DNA from: Rapana venosa
Lineage: Eukaryota; Mollusca; Gastropoda; Neogastropoda; Muricidae
DNA: 64,000 nt
Direction of reading: 5' to 3'
Assembly: GCA_028751875.1 (NCBI GenBank)
Contig: CM054158.1
Coordinates: 1,426,121 to 1,490,120, forward strand
The notes below the pieces were generated by a model. It saw only the letters and a program-made list of their open reading frames with translations. It was not told where the DNA came from and searched no databases. Positions 47,251 to 58,159 of this stretch are shown here, one piece after another. The translations under genes were made by a program, and so were the position numbers. How positions within the stretch are numbered: position 1 is the stretch's first letter; each line of letters starts with the position of its first letter.

Positions 47251-48539
47251 ATTTTAGTAAGCGTAGAGTACAACCATGTCAAGTAGTCTCAAAGCACATC
47301 CACTTCATCTCTCAGAGTCACTTCTTCCTCCATCTGTGTTAGTGCAGATTTGTCTAGATATGGCCTTATTTTTGCAATGTGATTACCTGGGTATAACACC
47401 TCGTTTGGGTTGAAGAAATGACTGATAAAGGAGAGCTTATTTTAGGGCAGAGATTGCTTAGTATGAAGAACTGAAATTAATTCAAGGAGAGGCTTTTTTA
47501 CAGCCTACAATTACTGTAAAACCTTCAGCTTCAGGGGGTGTTGCCCTCTGACCTCCACAAGGGGCTCTGCCCCTTGACCCCACCAGGGGGCAAATGACCC
47601 TGGACCCCCAAACCATTTCAGGGAAAACCACTTTTCCTTCAGTACCATGCCTGAATTATCAGCAACAGCGCTGAAAAAAACCTTGGCACAGAAGGGAATT
47701 ATTTAGTCAGAAACTTGGCAACTTAAGAGTTAAACTGAATGGGTGTGTTGTTTTTTTATACCACATTACAGTAATACACCACATTCCTCCCAGAGGTTCT
47801 AAACCAGGACAGACAATTTAACAACGTCACACAAGTTTCTTTTTCTGTCTCATTTATTTAGGCTTGAGACAGGAAACCGCAGAGGTATAATTTTCCTTCT
47901 TAGGGATTTGTTGGGGGGTGGGGGGGTAGACAACAACCAGTTTAATATACTATGTCCAATTTGTGAAGGGTTTTTTACATTGTCATTATATGAAGATTAA
48001 GGGATGCAAGTAGAAAGAAATCATGCTGTGAAATAATCTAGACCTGTACACACCTTAGGTATGGTACATAGCCAACTCGCAGATTTTTTGACGGTCTGTG
48101 TTGGTATTGTACAGGGTGGAACTGTGAATAAAATTGGTGTTGTTTGTAAGCTGTGCCAGTAATGTGCATTGTTCATGGTCAGTTACAGCATCGCTGTTGT
48201 ACGAGCGTCACTTGTGTTCTGTTGCATACTACTCTTTCTTTTTTTTAAACTGCAACAAATTGTTTTCAGAAGCACAATGTCTTTCTTTGAGGAATTTGAA
48301 ATGGACAGTTAATCTCTCTCTGCAAGCAGAGAATTGTTTCATATGTAATTTTATATCTACAAATATGTTTTGTAGTTTACTGTTATACTTTAATAATAAG
48401 AAATCTTAAAGCACCAAATACATTGTGTATTCCTCTCAAGGAGTTTTACGAAGTCATTATGGGTGATGGAAGAATGATGATGAAGACCTGGTGTCAAGTA
48501 CCTCTGTTCCATGGATGAGCATGTTGACATGTGTTGCAG
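47251..48539. other. intron or 5' flank of the toxin-domain gene
   Basis: No exon was recognised. It contains a GC-rich block (GGGGGTGTTGCCCTCTGACC at about 47535 and GGGGCTCTGCCCCTTGACCC at about 47562) that looks like a dispersed element. It ends with the acceptor CATGTGTTGCAG. An in-frame ATG at 48511-48513 would let the next exon be read without splicing, so a start here is an alternative to an upstream exon. Confidence 0.5.
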
Positions 48540-48698
48540 GAACCACATTGTCCGCAGGCACGTAGGCAGAGACGCTGAGTCAACCAGCGTCTTTACGGAG
48601 CCAACATGGCGGCTCCGTAAATCGCTGTCCGAAGCCTGGCTGGAAAGCGAGGTGCCGTCGTCCAGTAATGGACGAGCCAAGATAATTTATTCTTTCAA
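48540..48698 (+). CDS. exon 1 of RNase A-like (CdiA-type) toxin-domain gene
   Basis: Coding exon bounded by a strong acceptor (TGTTGCAG ending at 48539) and donor (AA followed by GTAAGTAC from 48699). Only one frame is open: one base, 52 codons, two bases, so both splice phases are 2. The exon is GC-richer than its intron surroundings. The peptide starts N-H-I-V-R-R-H-V-G, then a short polar loop, an F-T-E-P-T-W segment, an amphipathic helix (L-S-E-A-W-L-E) and a basic beta-like strand (A-K-I-I-Y-S-F). HIxxRHVG at the start, a helix and then strands match the order in the RNase A-like toxin domain of bacterial contact-dependent inhibition proteins. The loop after HVG looks shorter than I expect for that family, so one catalytic Arg may be displaced or missing. 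The start of the protein is unknown: the sequence may continue upstream or begin at the ATG at 48511. I rate the exon itself as likely and the family call as plausible. Confidence 0.6.
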
Positions 48699-48893
48699 GT
48701 AAGTACAAGTGCATGCGTGTGTGTTGTGTGTAATTGAATGTATGATTGTGTGTTTTATGTACTTGCGTGTATTCGTGATTGGTCCTCCCCTACTCCCCTA
48801 AGCGCAGCCTCACACAATTCACCGGTGTCTCCAAATTTAGAAACACGATGCTGCATTCATACTCCTGCAAGGGAGGCAATTAGGACTTTTAAA
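48699..48893. other. start of intron 1, GT microsatellite and unique sequence
   Basis: Follows the exon 1 donor. A short GT-rich stretch (48715-48770) is much shorter than in the noisy copy. Confidence 0.6.
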
Positions 48894-49172
48894 AAAGGTA
48901 AAGGAGTCCCATAACCTAAGGTCGTAGGGGGAGCGAGGCGTCAGAGACCTCAACTTCTCTAGGGGCCAGCATATTGAGGGCGGCGCCCATCTCCTCTCCC
49001 TCGCTACTTTACCTTCCCTGACCCTAAAGAGGGCAGGTACCCATTTACAGCTGGGGGAACTGGGGGAACTGTACTGAAGCCAAGGCACGCAAACGGTCAC
49101 CCACCCAACTGGTAACCACGCTCGACGCTGCTTAACTTGGCTGGGGGAAAGCGAGTGCTCCGACCCTATGTT
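48894..49172 (-). mobile_element. tRNA/5S rRNA-like SINE, reverse orientation
   Basis: On the minus strand (49172 to 48894) it carries AAGTTAAGCAGCGTCGAGCG and GTGGGTGACCGTTTG, a block closely resembling the internal promoter part of 5S rRNA (TTAAGCA..GTCGAGC..TGGATGGGTGACCG). The body follows, with GGTACCTGCC..TTTAGGGTCAGGGAAGG, ending in GGTTATGGGACTCCTTTACC and a short T/A tail. The forward relative is at 63293-63575. It interrupts the segment that is continuous at 7076-7130 and near 44560 and is therefore a recent insertion in this copy. Confidence 0.8.
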
Positions 49173-49609
49173 GAGATAAAATGAAGTGAGTCTCCGGTTT
49201 TCTGGTTTTGACAGTTCGTGGTACAAGTTAGTGTTATGTGTGGCGAGGGCTTCGTTGATTTGAATTATCATGTCATCAGTTATGCGTCATCTTTTTCAAG
49301 TGTTTCACCATGGTTCTTCAAGATTATCTCTGTTGCTTTCAAATATCTGGTGTAGCCTAATGATCTTGGCCCTGTTTGCTCTGTGGGCTTTGCAGATGCG
49401 GAATAGTGCATGGGGACGGTTCTGAGCAGGGCCTGATAACTCTTCCAGAGATCAGTTGAAGTGAGTCTGCTGTTTGATGGTTTTGACATTTGGTGCATGG
49501 GTCATGTGATGGTTGTGTATGGTCTGTTGTCTGGATGACTTGGTGTTGATGGTGTGAGGTGAGTTTCTTCTACTGTGTTGAATTTTGATGTTCTGCCGCT
49601 TTGAATGTG

Positions 49610-49970
49610 GATGCTATCCTTCACTGTGATCACTGTCACTGCAGGTCATCCTCATGGATAAACTGGATTTTCTTTATCCTTCACTGTGATCACTGTCACT
49701 GCAGGTCATCCTCATGGATAAACTGGATTTTCTTTATCCTTCACTGTGATGTTATCAGTTGTTGCAGTTCATTGTCATGGATAAACTGGATTTTCTTTAT
49801 CCTTCACTGTGATGTTATCAGTTGTTGCAGTTCATTGTCATGGATAAACTGGATTTTCTTTATCCTTCGCTGTGATGTTATCGGTTGTTGCAGTTCATTG
49901 TCATGGATAAACTGGATTTTCTTTATCCTTCGCTGTGATGTTATCAGTTGTTGCAGTTCATGATCATAAT
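49610..49970 (+). repeat. 60/63-bp minisatellite, clean copy
   Basis: Two 60-bp units (with CACTGTGATCACTGTCACTG) are followed by four 63-bp units (with GTGATGTTATCAGTTGTTGC), all sharing ATGGATAAACTGGATTTTCT. Within each type the units are nearly identical, which indicates recent homogenisation. The periodic open frame is a by-product of a unit length divisible by three. Confidence 0.9.
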
Positions 49971-50599
49971 GATGTAAACTGTTGGGGTTTTTTGTTGTTG
50001 TTGTTGTTGCTTCAAAATATCCTTTTACATATTTCATCAGGGAAATAACATGAAAAGCAGCTGTTTGGATTCACTGGAGAGATGTAAACATAAAACGATA
50101 TTTGGAGACCGCTAGGAGCCATTTTAGGCAGGTTGGGGTCAGGTTGTCGACTTTGATGGATCATACAACTGTAGCCATTCTTCTCCCTTGAATTGAAATA
50201 TCAAGGGGTAATCTTGTTTACTTTTGCTTTAAAAACACGTTTTAAAAAACCATGCAAGCCCTCATTCCATTCACCTGTCATGATGCAGAGTTTGTCCATG
50301 TTTCATGTTGTCACTCCCTGCAGTCTTCAAGGTTTTCAGTTTGTGATAGCTGTTCAAAGAATGGTCGCATTTTCCATCTGGTATTTGTGTGTTTGTTGTT
50401 GTTGTGGGGTTGTTTGGGGGGTTTTTTGGTGGGGGGTTTTTTGGGGGGTGGGGGGTGGGGTATTGAACAGCCTTGTTATTGCAGGTGAGTGAGATGTCGG
50501 CAGCTGACCCTTGACCTCTGGTGGTGTGGGGCTGGTGGTGTGGTGGAGCAGCATCAGTGAGGCGTGAACACCACTGCTCACTCTGGCTCCGGGTCTGTG
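49971..50599. other. intron 1 sequence with T/G-rich tract
   Basis: No exon was recognised. The G/T-rich stretch 50395-50462 matches 8215-8300. Confidence 0.5.
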
Positions 50600-50713
50600 A
50601 CAGTGTGCTCTTGTTTGTCTGTCTGTCTGCAACCCTGCCTGTCTGTCTGTCTGTGTCTGCCTGCCTGTCTCTGTCTGTCTGCCTGCCTGCCTGTCTGTGT
50701 CTGTCTGCCTGCC

Positions 50714-50744
<31 letters not shown>

Positions 50745-50992
50745 GTCTGTCTGCCTGTCTGTCTGTCTGTCTGCCTGTCTGTCTCTGTCTGTCTGTCTGT
50801 GTCTGTCTGTCTGTCTGTCTGCCTACCTGCCTGCCTGTCTGTCTGTCTGTGTCTGTCTGTCTGTGTCTGTCTGCCTGTCTGTGTCTGTCTGTCTGTGTCT
50901 GTCTGCCTGCCTGCCTGCCTGCCTAACTGCCTGTCTGCTTGCCTGTCTGTGTCTGTCTCTGTCTGTCTGTCTGTCTGTCTGTGTCTGCCTTT
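50600..50992. repeat. CTGT/CCTG tetranucleotide microsatellite
   Basis: Nearly uninterrupted CTGT and CCTG repeats with occasional GTGT. It is about 390 bp long, against about 190 bp in the noisy copy. Confidence 0.95.
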
Positions 50993-51404
50993 TTTCTCTC
51001 CCGCAAATCCATAATTATTAAGTACTTTGCATCTATCCTCAGTTTATTATGTGTGTAATGATAACAACTATTTATATCCAATGTTGTCAGTTTGGGGCAT
51101 CTCAAAATAGCAAATGATGATGTGGCCTGTCAGTTGCATTAAATGGATTCAGTTACACTCTTACATTGGAATTTATGGTTGGATTCTTTCCTTGTTGTTA
51201 AGATATTTATTGATTTTTCTTTCTTTGTGAAATAGTGGAGGGAGGGTCCATTTTGTTTTAACTGATGCTAAAGGTCTGATCTAGCAGAGGGGAAAGATTT
51301 CAGATGACAGAATATCTGGTTTTAAATGGTTGTTTAATTTAATCAACAGGGTGTTGTGTTGTCAGAAGTTGGAGTGAAAGGTCCCATGACCTTGTGACTG
51401 TATG

Positions 51405-52245
51405 ACCTATGAAAAAAAATAACTCCAAGAACTTACATAATGTGGTGGAAAACCTTATCTATGAAAGAAAACAAACTGCTAGAACTTGCGTAATGTTGTT
51501 GACTTCAATTTTACGTCTGTTCACTTTTAGTGATATTAGACGGGGGAAAAACCAACAAAAACACACCAAAAACCGGGAGAGGTGGATGTGTTGTTTAAAA
51601 ATAAAAATTTAATTTAAAATATCGAAAAGAAACTTGGCAATGCAACAGGAATTTTAAAAAACAAACAAAAACAAGTCATTAACGTTAATGTAACTATAAC
51701 AAATGTCCTATGGGACTGTGACAAAGACCTTTCACAATTTCAAATGCCAGTTTTAGAAAACTAACTGCCAGAACTTGCATAATGTGGTAGGAAACATTAT
51801 CTATGAAAGAAAACAAACTGCTAGAACTTGCATAATGTGGTAGGAAACATTATCTATGAAAGAAAACAAACTGCTAGAACTTGCATAATGTGGTGGGAAA
51901 CATTATCTATGAAAGAAAACAAACTGCTAGAACTTAGGAAACATTATCTATGAAAGAAAACAAACTGCTAGAACTTGCATAATGTGGTAGGAAACATTAT
52001 CTATGAAAGAAAACAAACTGACAGAACTTACATAATGTGGTAGGAAACATTATCTATGAAAGAAAACAAAGTGCTGGAACTTGCATAATGTGGTAGAAAA
52101 CATTATCTATGAAAGAAAACAAACTGCTAGAACTTGCATAATGTGGTAGGAAACATTATCTATGAAAGAAAACAACTGCTAGAACTTAGGAAACATTATC
52201 TATGAAAGAAAACAAACTGCTAGAACTTGCATACTGTGATGGGAA
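51405..52245 (+). repeat. 53-bp minisatellite with unique spacer, clean copy
   Basis: Two units at 51405-51495, a unique spacer (51496-51755) and about ten units to 52245, including the 41-bp variant lacking GCATAATGTGGT. It lies in intron 1 and ends 45 bp before the exon 2 acceptor. Confidence 0.95.
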
Positions 52246-52290
52246 ACATTGTACTAATGCCCTGTGCCGTGCCTGCTTTGTCTTTTGCAG

Positions 52291-52495
52291 CAGGCCAATC
52301 GGGACGTGTGAGGGCGTGGCCACGGGCACGCTGCTGATGGTGGCCCGGTGGTCCTGTGGGCAGTGGGGGCTGGTGACGGCCTACCCAGTTCCCCAGGGCC
52401 GCCTGTGGGAGCAGGCGGATGCTGCCGAGAGGGATGCTGAGGCCTTGCGCTTCAGGCAGGCCCAGCAACTGCTGGAGGGGGTCGTCAAGTGACCT
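52291..52495 (+). CDS. exon 2 of RNase A-like (CdiA-type) toxin-domain gene, with stop
   Basis: Acceptor TCTTTTGCAG ends at 52290. The single open frame completes a phase-2 codon with its first base, which fits the phase-2 donor of 48540-48698. It encodes 66 residues to a TGA at 52490-52492, and a consensus donor (CCT then GTAAGT) follows at 52496, so the last intron would lie in the 3' UTR. The peptide has R-P-I-G near its start, then a hydrophobic strand (T-G-T-L-L-M-V-A-R-W), a turn, a strand ending V-T-A-Y-P-V-P, and a charged helical tail (E-R-D-A-E-A-L-R-F-R). The Thr-x-Tyr of TAYP corresponds to catalytic residues described for the Yersinia CdiA RNase A-like toxin. The GC content is well above the flanks. 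No cognate immunity-protein gene is visible. The tail beyond TAYP is extra compared with a bare toxin domain. The splice model needs transcript support. Confidence 0.6.
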
Positions 52496-52639
52496 GTAAG
52501 TCTTTCTTCTTTTCTTCTTTGTTTTCTTTTTGTTTCACCAAGGGTAAGATTTTGCCTATGTGACCGTTTACCCACCGTCAAGGTAGCTGCATTCTGACTT
52601 CGGAAATGATGTCTGAACACAACCACCAGCGGGCATGCC

Positions 52640-52895
52640 TTGTATTTTAAAAAAACAAAAATCTGTCATGCGTTTCCTCCCGGCATGAAATGGTCTCATC
52701 TTCTGAAGGGCAGAACAGACAGTTGTTCTGCGAGCAGTTGCACAAAGGACCTCTGTTTATACTTTCATCCAAAGGACTTTTGGGAGAGTGGAGCTGGTAC
52801 TGATGTTCAATTCTGGGGAACAATGCCCATTCATGGAATAGGGGCCTGGGTGGTGGTTTGAACCCAAGCTTAATGCTCTAACCTCAAGGCTTCTC
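52640..52895 (-). mobile_element. possible old tRNA-derived SINE, reverse orientation
   Basis: On the minus strand AGCCTTGAGGTTAGAGCATT (about 52872-52891) resembles box A and GGGTTCAAACCACC (about 52854-52867) resembles box B, but the two are only about ten bases apart, much closer than in a tRNA. Related sequence is at 14640-14700 and 44340-44400. The evidence is weak. Confidence 0.25.
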
Positions 52896-53580
52896 CCTGA
52901 CACCCCCAATAAGAATATAAATATATCCTCATTTTCTGCATGCATCTCACGCTGTTAGTCACTCTTTGCCCAGTGCTAATCTTGACGTACAGAAATGTAA
53001 ATGCTGGGACAGAGATGAAACACGCAAGTGAGCAATATTGGTAGAGGAAAAGTAGAGTACTTTTCTTTTTTTAATAAACGTGTCATATAAGTTTAGTGTT
53101 AAGGGTGACAAAAGCCATTGAACTTATCTTTGAAACATGTGCTGCATACATGAAGACAGTTGCAAGTTATCAGCTTGAGCCTATATCTCTAATTGTTATT
53201 ATTGTTGTTATTATTATTATTTTTACAAAGATTGGTATTCTGAATGCTGAATTGGACACTTTCTGTATGTTTCACAAGGTTTGTTGTGCTTACTCAAGCA
53301 AACTTGGTTCAAAGGGCCTTTAGGGGCTGGAAGCAGGATTCATGTCTTCAAAGGAAAACTTCAACAAAACAACACCAAGAAAAAAGGTTCTGACCACAAG
53401 GGACAATGCAGCAGCTGTCACCTTCAGTATGTAGGTGGATGTGATGATCCAGCTTCCGTGATGCTAGTAGAGGCCTGGCTGGCTGAGGCAGTGTGCAGGC
53501 TTCTCTGACTCTGGATGCCAGAGTCTCGGTGTGAAGAATGCCGTTGGCCCTGGCTAGTAGGGCTGGAGACCAGGAACTGA
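52896..53580. other. 3' flank or 3' UTR intron
   Basis: No exon was recognised. It includes an ATT-rich stretch (53200-53222) and TTTTAATAAACG at 53068-53079, which contains AATAAA and could be a polyadenylation signal if the donor after exon 2 is not used. Confidence 0.4.
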
Positions 53581-53581
53581 A

Positions 53582-53640
53582 GGCTGACAATCTCACTGAA
53601 GGCTGACAATCTCACTGAAGGCTGACAATCTCACTGTGAA
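53582..53640 (+). repeat. three tandem copies of CTGACAATCTCACTGAAGG
   Basis: Three nearly perfect 20-bp units. The noisy copy has about five. Confidence 0.9.
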
Positions 53641-54253
53641 GATTCCTCCTGTCCTGACACTGAATGGCTGCTCTGTCTGTGCGTGTGCATGGAAGAATGA
53701 AGGGACTGATTGAGGAACAAGGAAGAGACATCGTTATCAGGAACAACACATAGACGTATTGGGGCAGCACACAGATTTATTTGGGACAATGAGTAGACTG
53801 GTGAGGAGCACTATGTAGACTTATCAGGAACAGGGAATAGACTTATTCAGAACATCATGTACACTTATTGCTGTTATTGGGGCTACTCATAGAGAGATTA
53901 ACTAGGAACAGTGAGTAGACTGATGAGGAACAATACATACACTTACTTGGAACAATGAAATAAATAGCCTTATGTACAATAAATTGACCCTATTATGTAC
54001 TACAATAGATATATATGTACCGATTAGACACAATGGAACAGTTCATCGACTTGTCAAGAGCAAAAGGCTTCTTGAAAGATGAACATATCTGTGCATTATT
54101 GTCATTATTAGCATTTTCCAAATCCTATTTGTGAATGCTTCAAAATGTGCTTGTGTGGTTCTGGTTTCACAACAGTGTGTCATGATGTGTTTGCAGCTAC
54201 GCTATGCCACACTCCAGTGGTACGCCACTTCCTCAGCAGCAGTCCCCTGCCGT
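53641..54253. other. unique sequence, possible acceptor near 54197
   Basis: Contains several imperfect words of the type GAACAATACATACACTTA and AGACTTATCAGGAACA that look like a very degenerate tandem repeat (53700-53960). GTGTTTGCAG followed by CTACGCTATGCC at about 54188-54208 could be a 3' UTR exon acceptor, but no donor partner or coding frame supports it. Confidence 0.35.
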
Positions 54254-54890
54254 GCCGTGTGCCCTGCCTTGCCCTGCCCTGCCCTGCCCTGCCCTGCCCT
54301 GCCCTGCCCTGCCCTGCCCTGCCCTGCCCTGCCCATCCCTGCCCTGCCCTGCCCATCCCTGCCCTGTCCTGGCCTGCCCTGCCCTGCCGTGTCCTGCCCT
54401 GTCCTGCCCTGTCCTGCCGTGTCCTGCCCTGTCCTGCCCTGCCGTGTCCTGCCCTGTCCTGCCGTGTCCTGCCCTGCCGTGTCCTGCCCTGTCCTGCCCT
54501 GTCCTGCCCTGCCGTGTCCTGCCGTGTCCTGCCCTGTCCTGCCCTGTCCTGCCCTGTCCTGCCCTGTCCTGCCCTGTCCTGCCCTGCCCTGTCCTGCCCT
54601 GACCTGCCGTGTCCTGTCCTGTCCTGCCGTGTCCTGTCCTGTCCTGCCCTGCTGTGCCCTGCCATACCATGCCCTGCTGTTCCCTGCTGTGCCCTGCCAT
54701 GCCCTGCCATGCCCTGCCATACCCTGCCCTGCCCTGCCCTGCCCTGCTGTGCCCTGCCATGCCCTGCCATGCCCTGCCATACCCTGCCCTGCCCTGCCCT
54801 GCCCTGCTGTGCCCTGCCCTGCCCTGCCCTGCCCTGCCTTGCCCTGCCTTGCCCTGCCTTGCCCTGCCTTGCCGTGCCAGTGCCTGCCTG
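54254..54890 (+). repeat. CCCTG pentanucleotide minisatellite
   Basis: About 640 bp of CCCTG with CCGTG, TCCTG, CCATG and CCTTG variants in higher-order blocks (for example the repeated GCCATGCCCTGCCATACC block near 54705-54790). All long frames on both strands come from the five-base period read over 15 bases. Confidence 0.95.
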
Positions 54891-55076
54891 CCACCAACAC
54901 CAAGGTTTCCGGCCACTGGGATACGCCTGCTGCCTCATGCCTCGTGCTGATTCAGCTTCCTGCTGATTGGAAAAAGAAAAAGCTGTAAATAGAATCTTAG
55001 ACGCATAGCGTTCCCACGCCGACTTCAGGAATTACTTCGGGGGTCATGTGTGGGTGCTGTGTGCTCTGAATGAGAA

Positions 55077-56508
55077 CTGTATATATGTGTGTGTGTGTGT
55101 GATATATAGACATGTGTATGCAATGTTTCTTGATGTATATGTGTGTGTGTGATATATAGACATGTGTATGCAATGTTTCTTGATGTATATGTGTGTGTGT
55201 GATATATAGACATATGTATGCAATGTTTCTTGATGTATATGTGTGTGTGATATATAGACATGTGTATGCAATGTTTCTTGATGTATATGTGTGTGTGTGT
55301 GTGTGTGATATAGACATGTGTATGCAATGTTTCTTGATGTATATGTGTGTGATATATAGACATGTGTGTGCAATGTTTCTTGATGTATATGTGTGTGTGA
55401 TATATAGACATGTGTATGCAATGTTTCTTGATGTATATGTGTGTGTGATATATAGACATGTGTATGCAATGTTTCTTGATGTATATGTGTGTGTGATATA
55501 TAGACATGTGTATGCAATGTTTCTTGATGAATATGTGTGTGTGTGATATATAGACATGTGTATGCAATGTTTCTTGATGTATATGTGTGTGTGATATATA
55601 GACATGTGTATGCAATGTTTCTTGATGTATATGTGTGTATGATATATAGACATGTGTTTGCAATGTTTCTTGATGTATATGTGTGTGATATATAGACATG
55701 TGTATGCAATGTTTCTTGATGTATTTGTGTGTGTGTGATATAGACATGTGTATGCAATGTTTCTTGATGTGTATGTGTGTATGATATATAGACATGTGTT
55801 TGCAATGTTTCTTGATGTATATGTGTGTGTGATATATAGACATGTGTATGCAATGTTTCTTGATGTATGTGTGTGTGTGATGTATAGACATGTGTATGCA
55901 ATGTTTCTTGATGTATATGTGTGTATGATATATAGACATGTGTTTGCAATGTTTCTTGATGTATATGTGTGTGTGATATATAGACATGTGTATGCAATGT
56001 TTCTTGATGTATGTGTGTGTGTGATGTATAGACATGTGTATGCAATGTTTCTTGATTTGTATGTGTGTATGATATATAGACATGTGTATGCAATGTTTTT
56101 TGATGTATATGTTGTGTGTGTGTGTGTGATATAGACATGTGTATGCAATGTTTCTTGATGTATATGTGTGTGTGATATATAGACATGTGTATGCAATGTT
56201 TCTTGATGATATGTGTGTGTGATATATAGACATGTGTATGCAATGTTTCTTGATGTATATGTGTGTGTGTGATATATAGACATGTGTATGCAATGTTTCT
56301 TGATGTATATGTGTGTGTGTTATATATAGACATGTGTATGCAATGTTTCTTGATGTATATGTGTGTGTGATATATAGACATGTGTATGCAATGTTTCTTG
56401 ATGTATATGTGTGTATGATATATAGACATGTGTATGCAATGTTTCTTGATGTATATGTGTGTGTGTGATATATAGACATGTGTATGCAATGTTTCTTGAT
56501 GTATATGT
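55077..56508 (+). repeat. 48-bp minisatellite, about 30 units
   Basis: Units contain GATATATAGACATGTGTATG, CAATGTTTCTTGATGTATAT and a variable GTGTGTGT end. Unit length varies with the GT run (44-56 bp). The noisy copy holds only about five units at 16550-16800 and one at 19150. Long open frames on either strand are repeat by-products. Confidence 0.95.
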
Positions 56509-57310
56509 GAGCGCTCATCCATGGGTTGGTTTTTTTAATTCATCATAAATATGTTGAGGATAGTAGATGAGCACTCTGTGTGCTTTATTTTTGATTGGTT
56601 GTTTTTTCTTTTACATCACTTACTGGCTTTTGAAATGTAATGTTCAACATGTAGTTTCCTCTATAGCTTACTAGTTACCCATGCCTAAGAATGTAACCAC
56701 TTTTTTTATACTCTCTTCTGTGCTGCTAAAAGTAGGCAGGGCCGATATTCATCGCTGTAGCAGACGGAATTAAGCCTAGCTTGGCGTTTCCCTGTACAGT
56801 GCATTCCAGATGGGTCCAAAGTCTGTAACTGACGTCATAATGTGACCAGACACTGGATAATCGTGATGCTAATGATGGTAGCATGTTACCATCAGTTATT
56901 TTCTTTCATTCTCTTGTATCGCTGCAGATGTCACCATCTGCTGGCAAGAAATTACCAAATGTTAAGAAAGGAAGCTTTCTCTTTTCTTTTTTAATTAACA
57001 GAAACTAACTGTTGATAACGTTGCTCACTTAATCAAGGGCACCATGGAAGGGCAACTTTGGTATATAGAATAATACTGCTGCTGCGTGTCTTAGCAACCA
57101 GAGTGAAGCTTCTTCCCTGGCCTGCTCTCCCTTTGTCTTGGCCTGTCTGAGACACGCTGTGCAGACAGAGCAGAGACAGCAGTCACCTGGCTGCACTGAC
57201 AGTCAGTATGACTGGACAGGGTTCTTTTCCAAGCTGCTTGGTTGACTGCTGAGGGTTACTGTGAAGGGATTAGAAGATTGATCTACATCTAACCGAAAAA
57301 CACTGCAGCT
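56509..57310. other. block X, conserved non-coding segment with CRE
   Basis: Single-copy segment in the clean region, present twice in the noisy region (16800-17640 and 19215-20100). A perfect TGACGTCA lies at 56830-56837. TGTCTTAGCAACCAGAG near 57090 resembles an RFX half-site. No exon was recognised. Confidence 0.4.
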
Positions 57311-57727
57311 GTTTGGTTGTGGAGGGAGGGGGGGGGGGGGAATTGGATACTGGCGATTTTTTAGGGGTTTTTTTTTGGTTTGTTTCTCCTTTTTCGTTTT
57401 GCTGCTTTTGTTATTTTTGTTGTTTTGTTTTTTTCTTAAAGTTTGTTTTTAGCTTGTGTGTTTCAGCAGGATATTGACACTTTGTATCTGAGTCTTTTTT
57501 TGTTTTGATTTTTTTTTAATTTAGGGTTTGTTTGTTTTTGCTTTGAATTTTTTCTTTGTTATTTGGGGTTTATTGGTTTCTTTTCTTTGTTTTGTTGGGG
57601 GGTTTGTTTTGATTTTGCGTTTTCTCAGCCTTTGAAACATGCCATGTAAATCCCCCTACACTACAGCTATAGATCTTCTGAACTGTTTCGCTGTACTGAC
57701 ATGTGAAGATCTTTAAAAGCTCTACAA
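57311..57727. other. G run and T/G-rich tract
   Basis: A G run at 57324-57341 is followed by about 300 bp of T-rich sequence with GTTTTG words. No gene. Confidence 0.6.
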
Positions 57728-58145
57728 AGTAGTTGTGGTGATGGTCTAGGTCCTTTCAAACTGACTTGGGGTCCTGTAAAGTAGTTGTGGTGATGGTCTA
57801 GGTCCTTTCAAACTGACTTGGGCTCCTGTAAAGTAGTTGTGGTGATGGTCTAGGTCCTTTCAAACTGACTTGGGCTCCTGTAAAGTAGTTGTGGTGATGG
57901 TCTAGGTCCTTTCAAACTGACTTGGGCTCCTGTAAAGTAGTTGTGGTGATGGTCTAGGTCCTTTCAAACTGACTTGGGGTCCTGTAAAGTAGTTGTGGTG
58001 ATGGTCTAGGTCCTTTCAAACTGACTTGGGCTCCTGTAAAGTAGTTGTGGTGATGGTCTAGGTCCTTTCAAACTGACTTGGGCTCCTGTAAAGTAGTTGT
58101 GGTGATGGTCTAGGTCCTTTCAAACTGACTTGGGCTCCTGTAAAG
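57728..58145 (+). repeat. 52-bp minisatellite, eight units
   Basis: Eight almost identical units (AGTTGTGGTGATGGTCTAGG, then TCCTTTCAAACTGACTTGGG). They differ mainly at one base that alternates between GGGGTCC and GGGCTCC. The high identity indicates recent expansion or gene conversion. Confidence 0.95.
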
Positions 58146-58159
58146 TCCTGACCTGGGAT

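Noticed and set aside
49601..49963. 120-residue frame with a 20-21-residue repeat (W-I-N-W-I-F-F-I-L)
   Set aside because: The repeat unit is 60/63 bp, so the frame stays open automatically. It lies inside intron 1, with no splice signals joining it to either exon and no substitution pattern suggesting coding constraint.
50600..50992. CTGT/CCTG repeats as a CRISPR-like array
   Set aside because: There are no unique spacers of constant length, the unit is a tetranucleotide and the context is eukaryotic.
53068..53079. AATAAA as the polyadenylation site of the toxin-domain gene
   Set aside because: Such hexamers are frequent in this AT-rich DNA. Without transcript ends I record it only as a possibility.
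54131..54988. 285-residue Cys/Pro/Leu frame and minus-strand Gly/Gln/Arg frames
   Set aside because: The five-base CCCTG repeat leaves all frames open. The content is fully explained by the array.
54997..56522. About 490-residue His/Ile/Tyr/Thr frames on the minus strand
   Set aside because: By-product of the 48-bp repeat, a multiple of three. The other copy has only a few units and no conserved protein.
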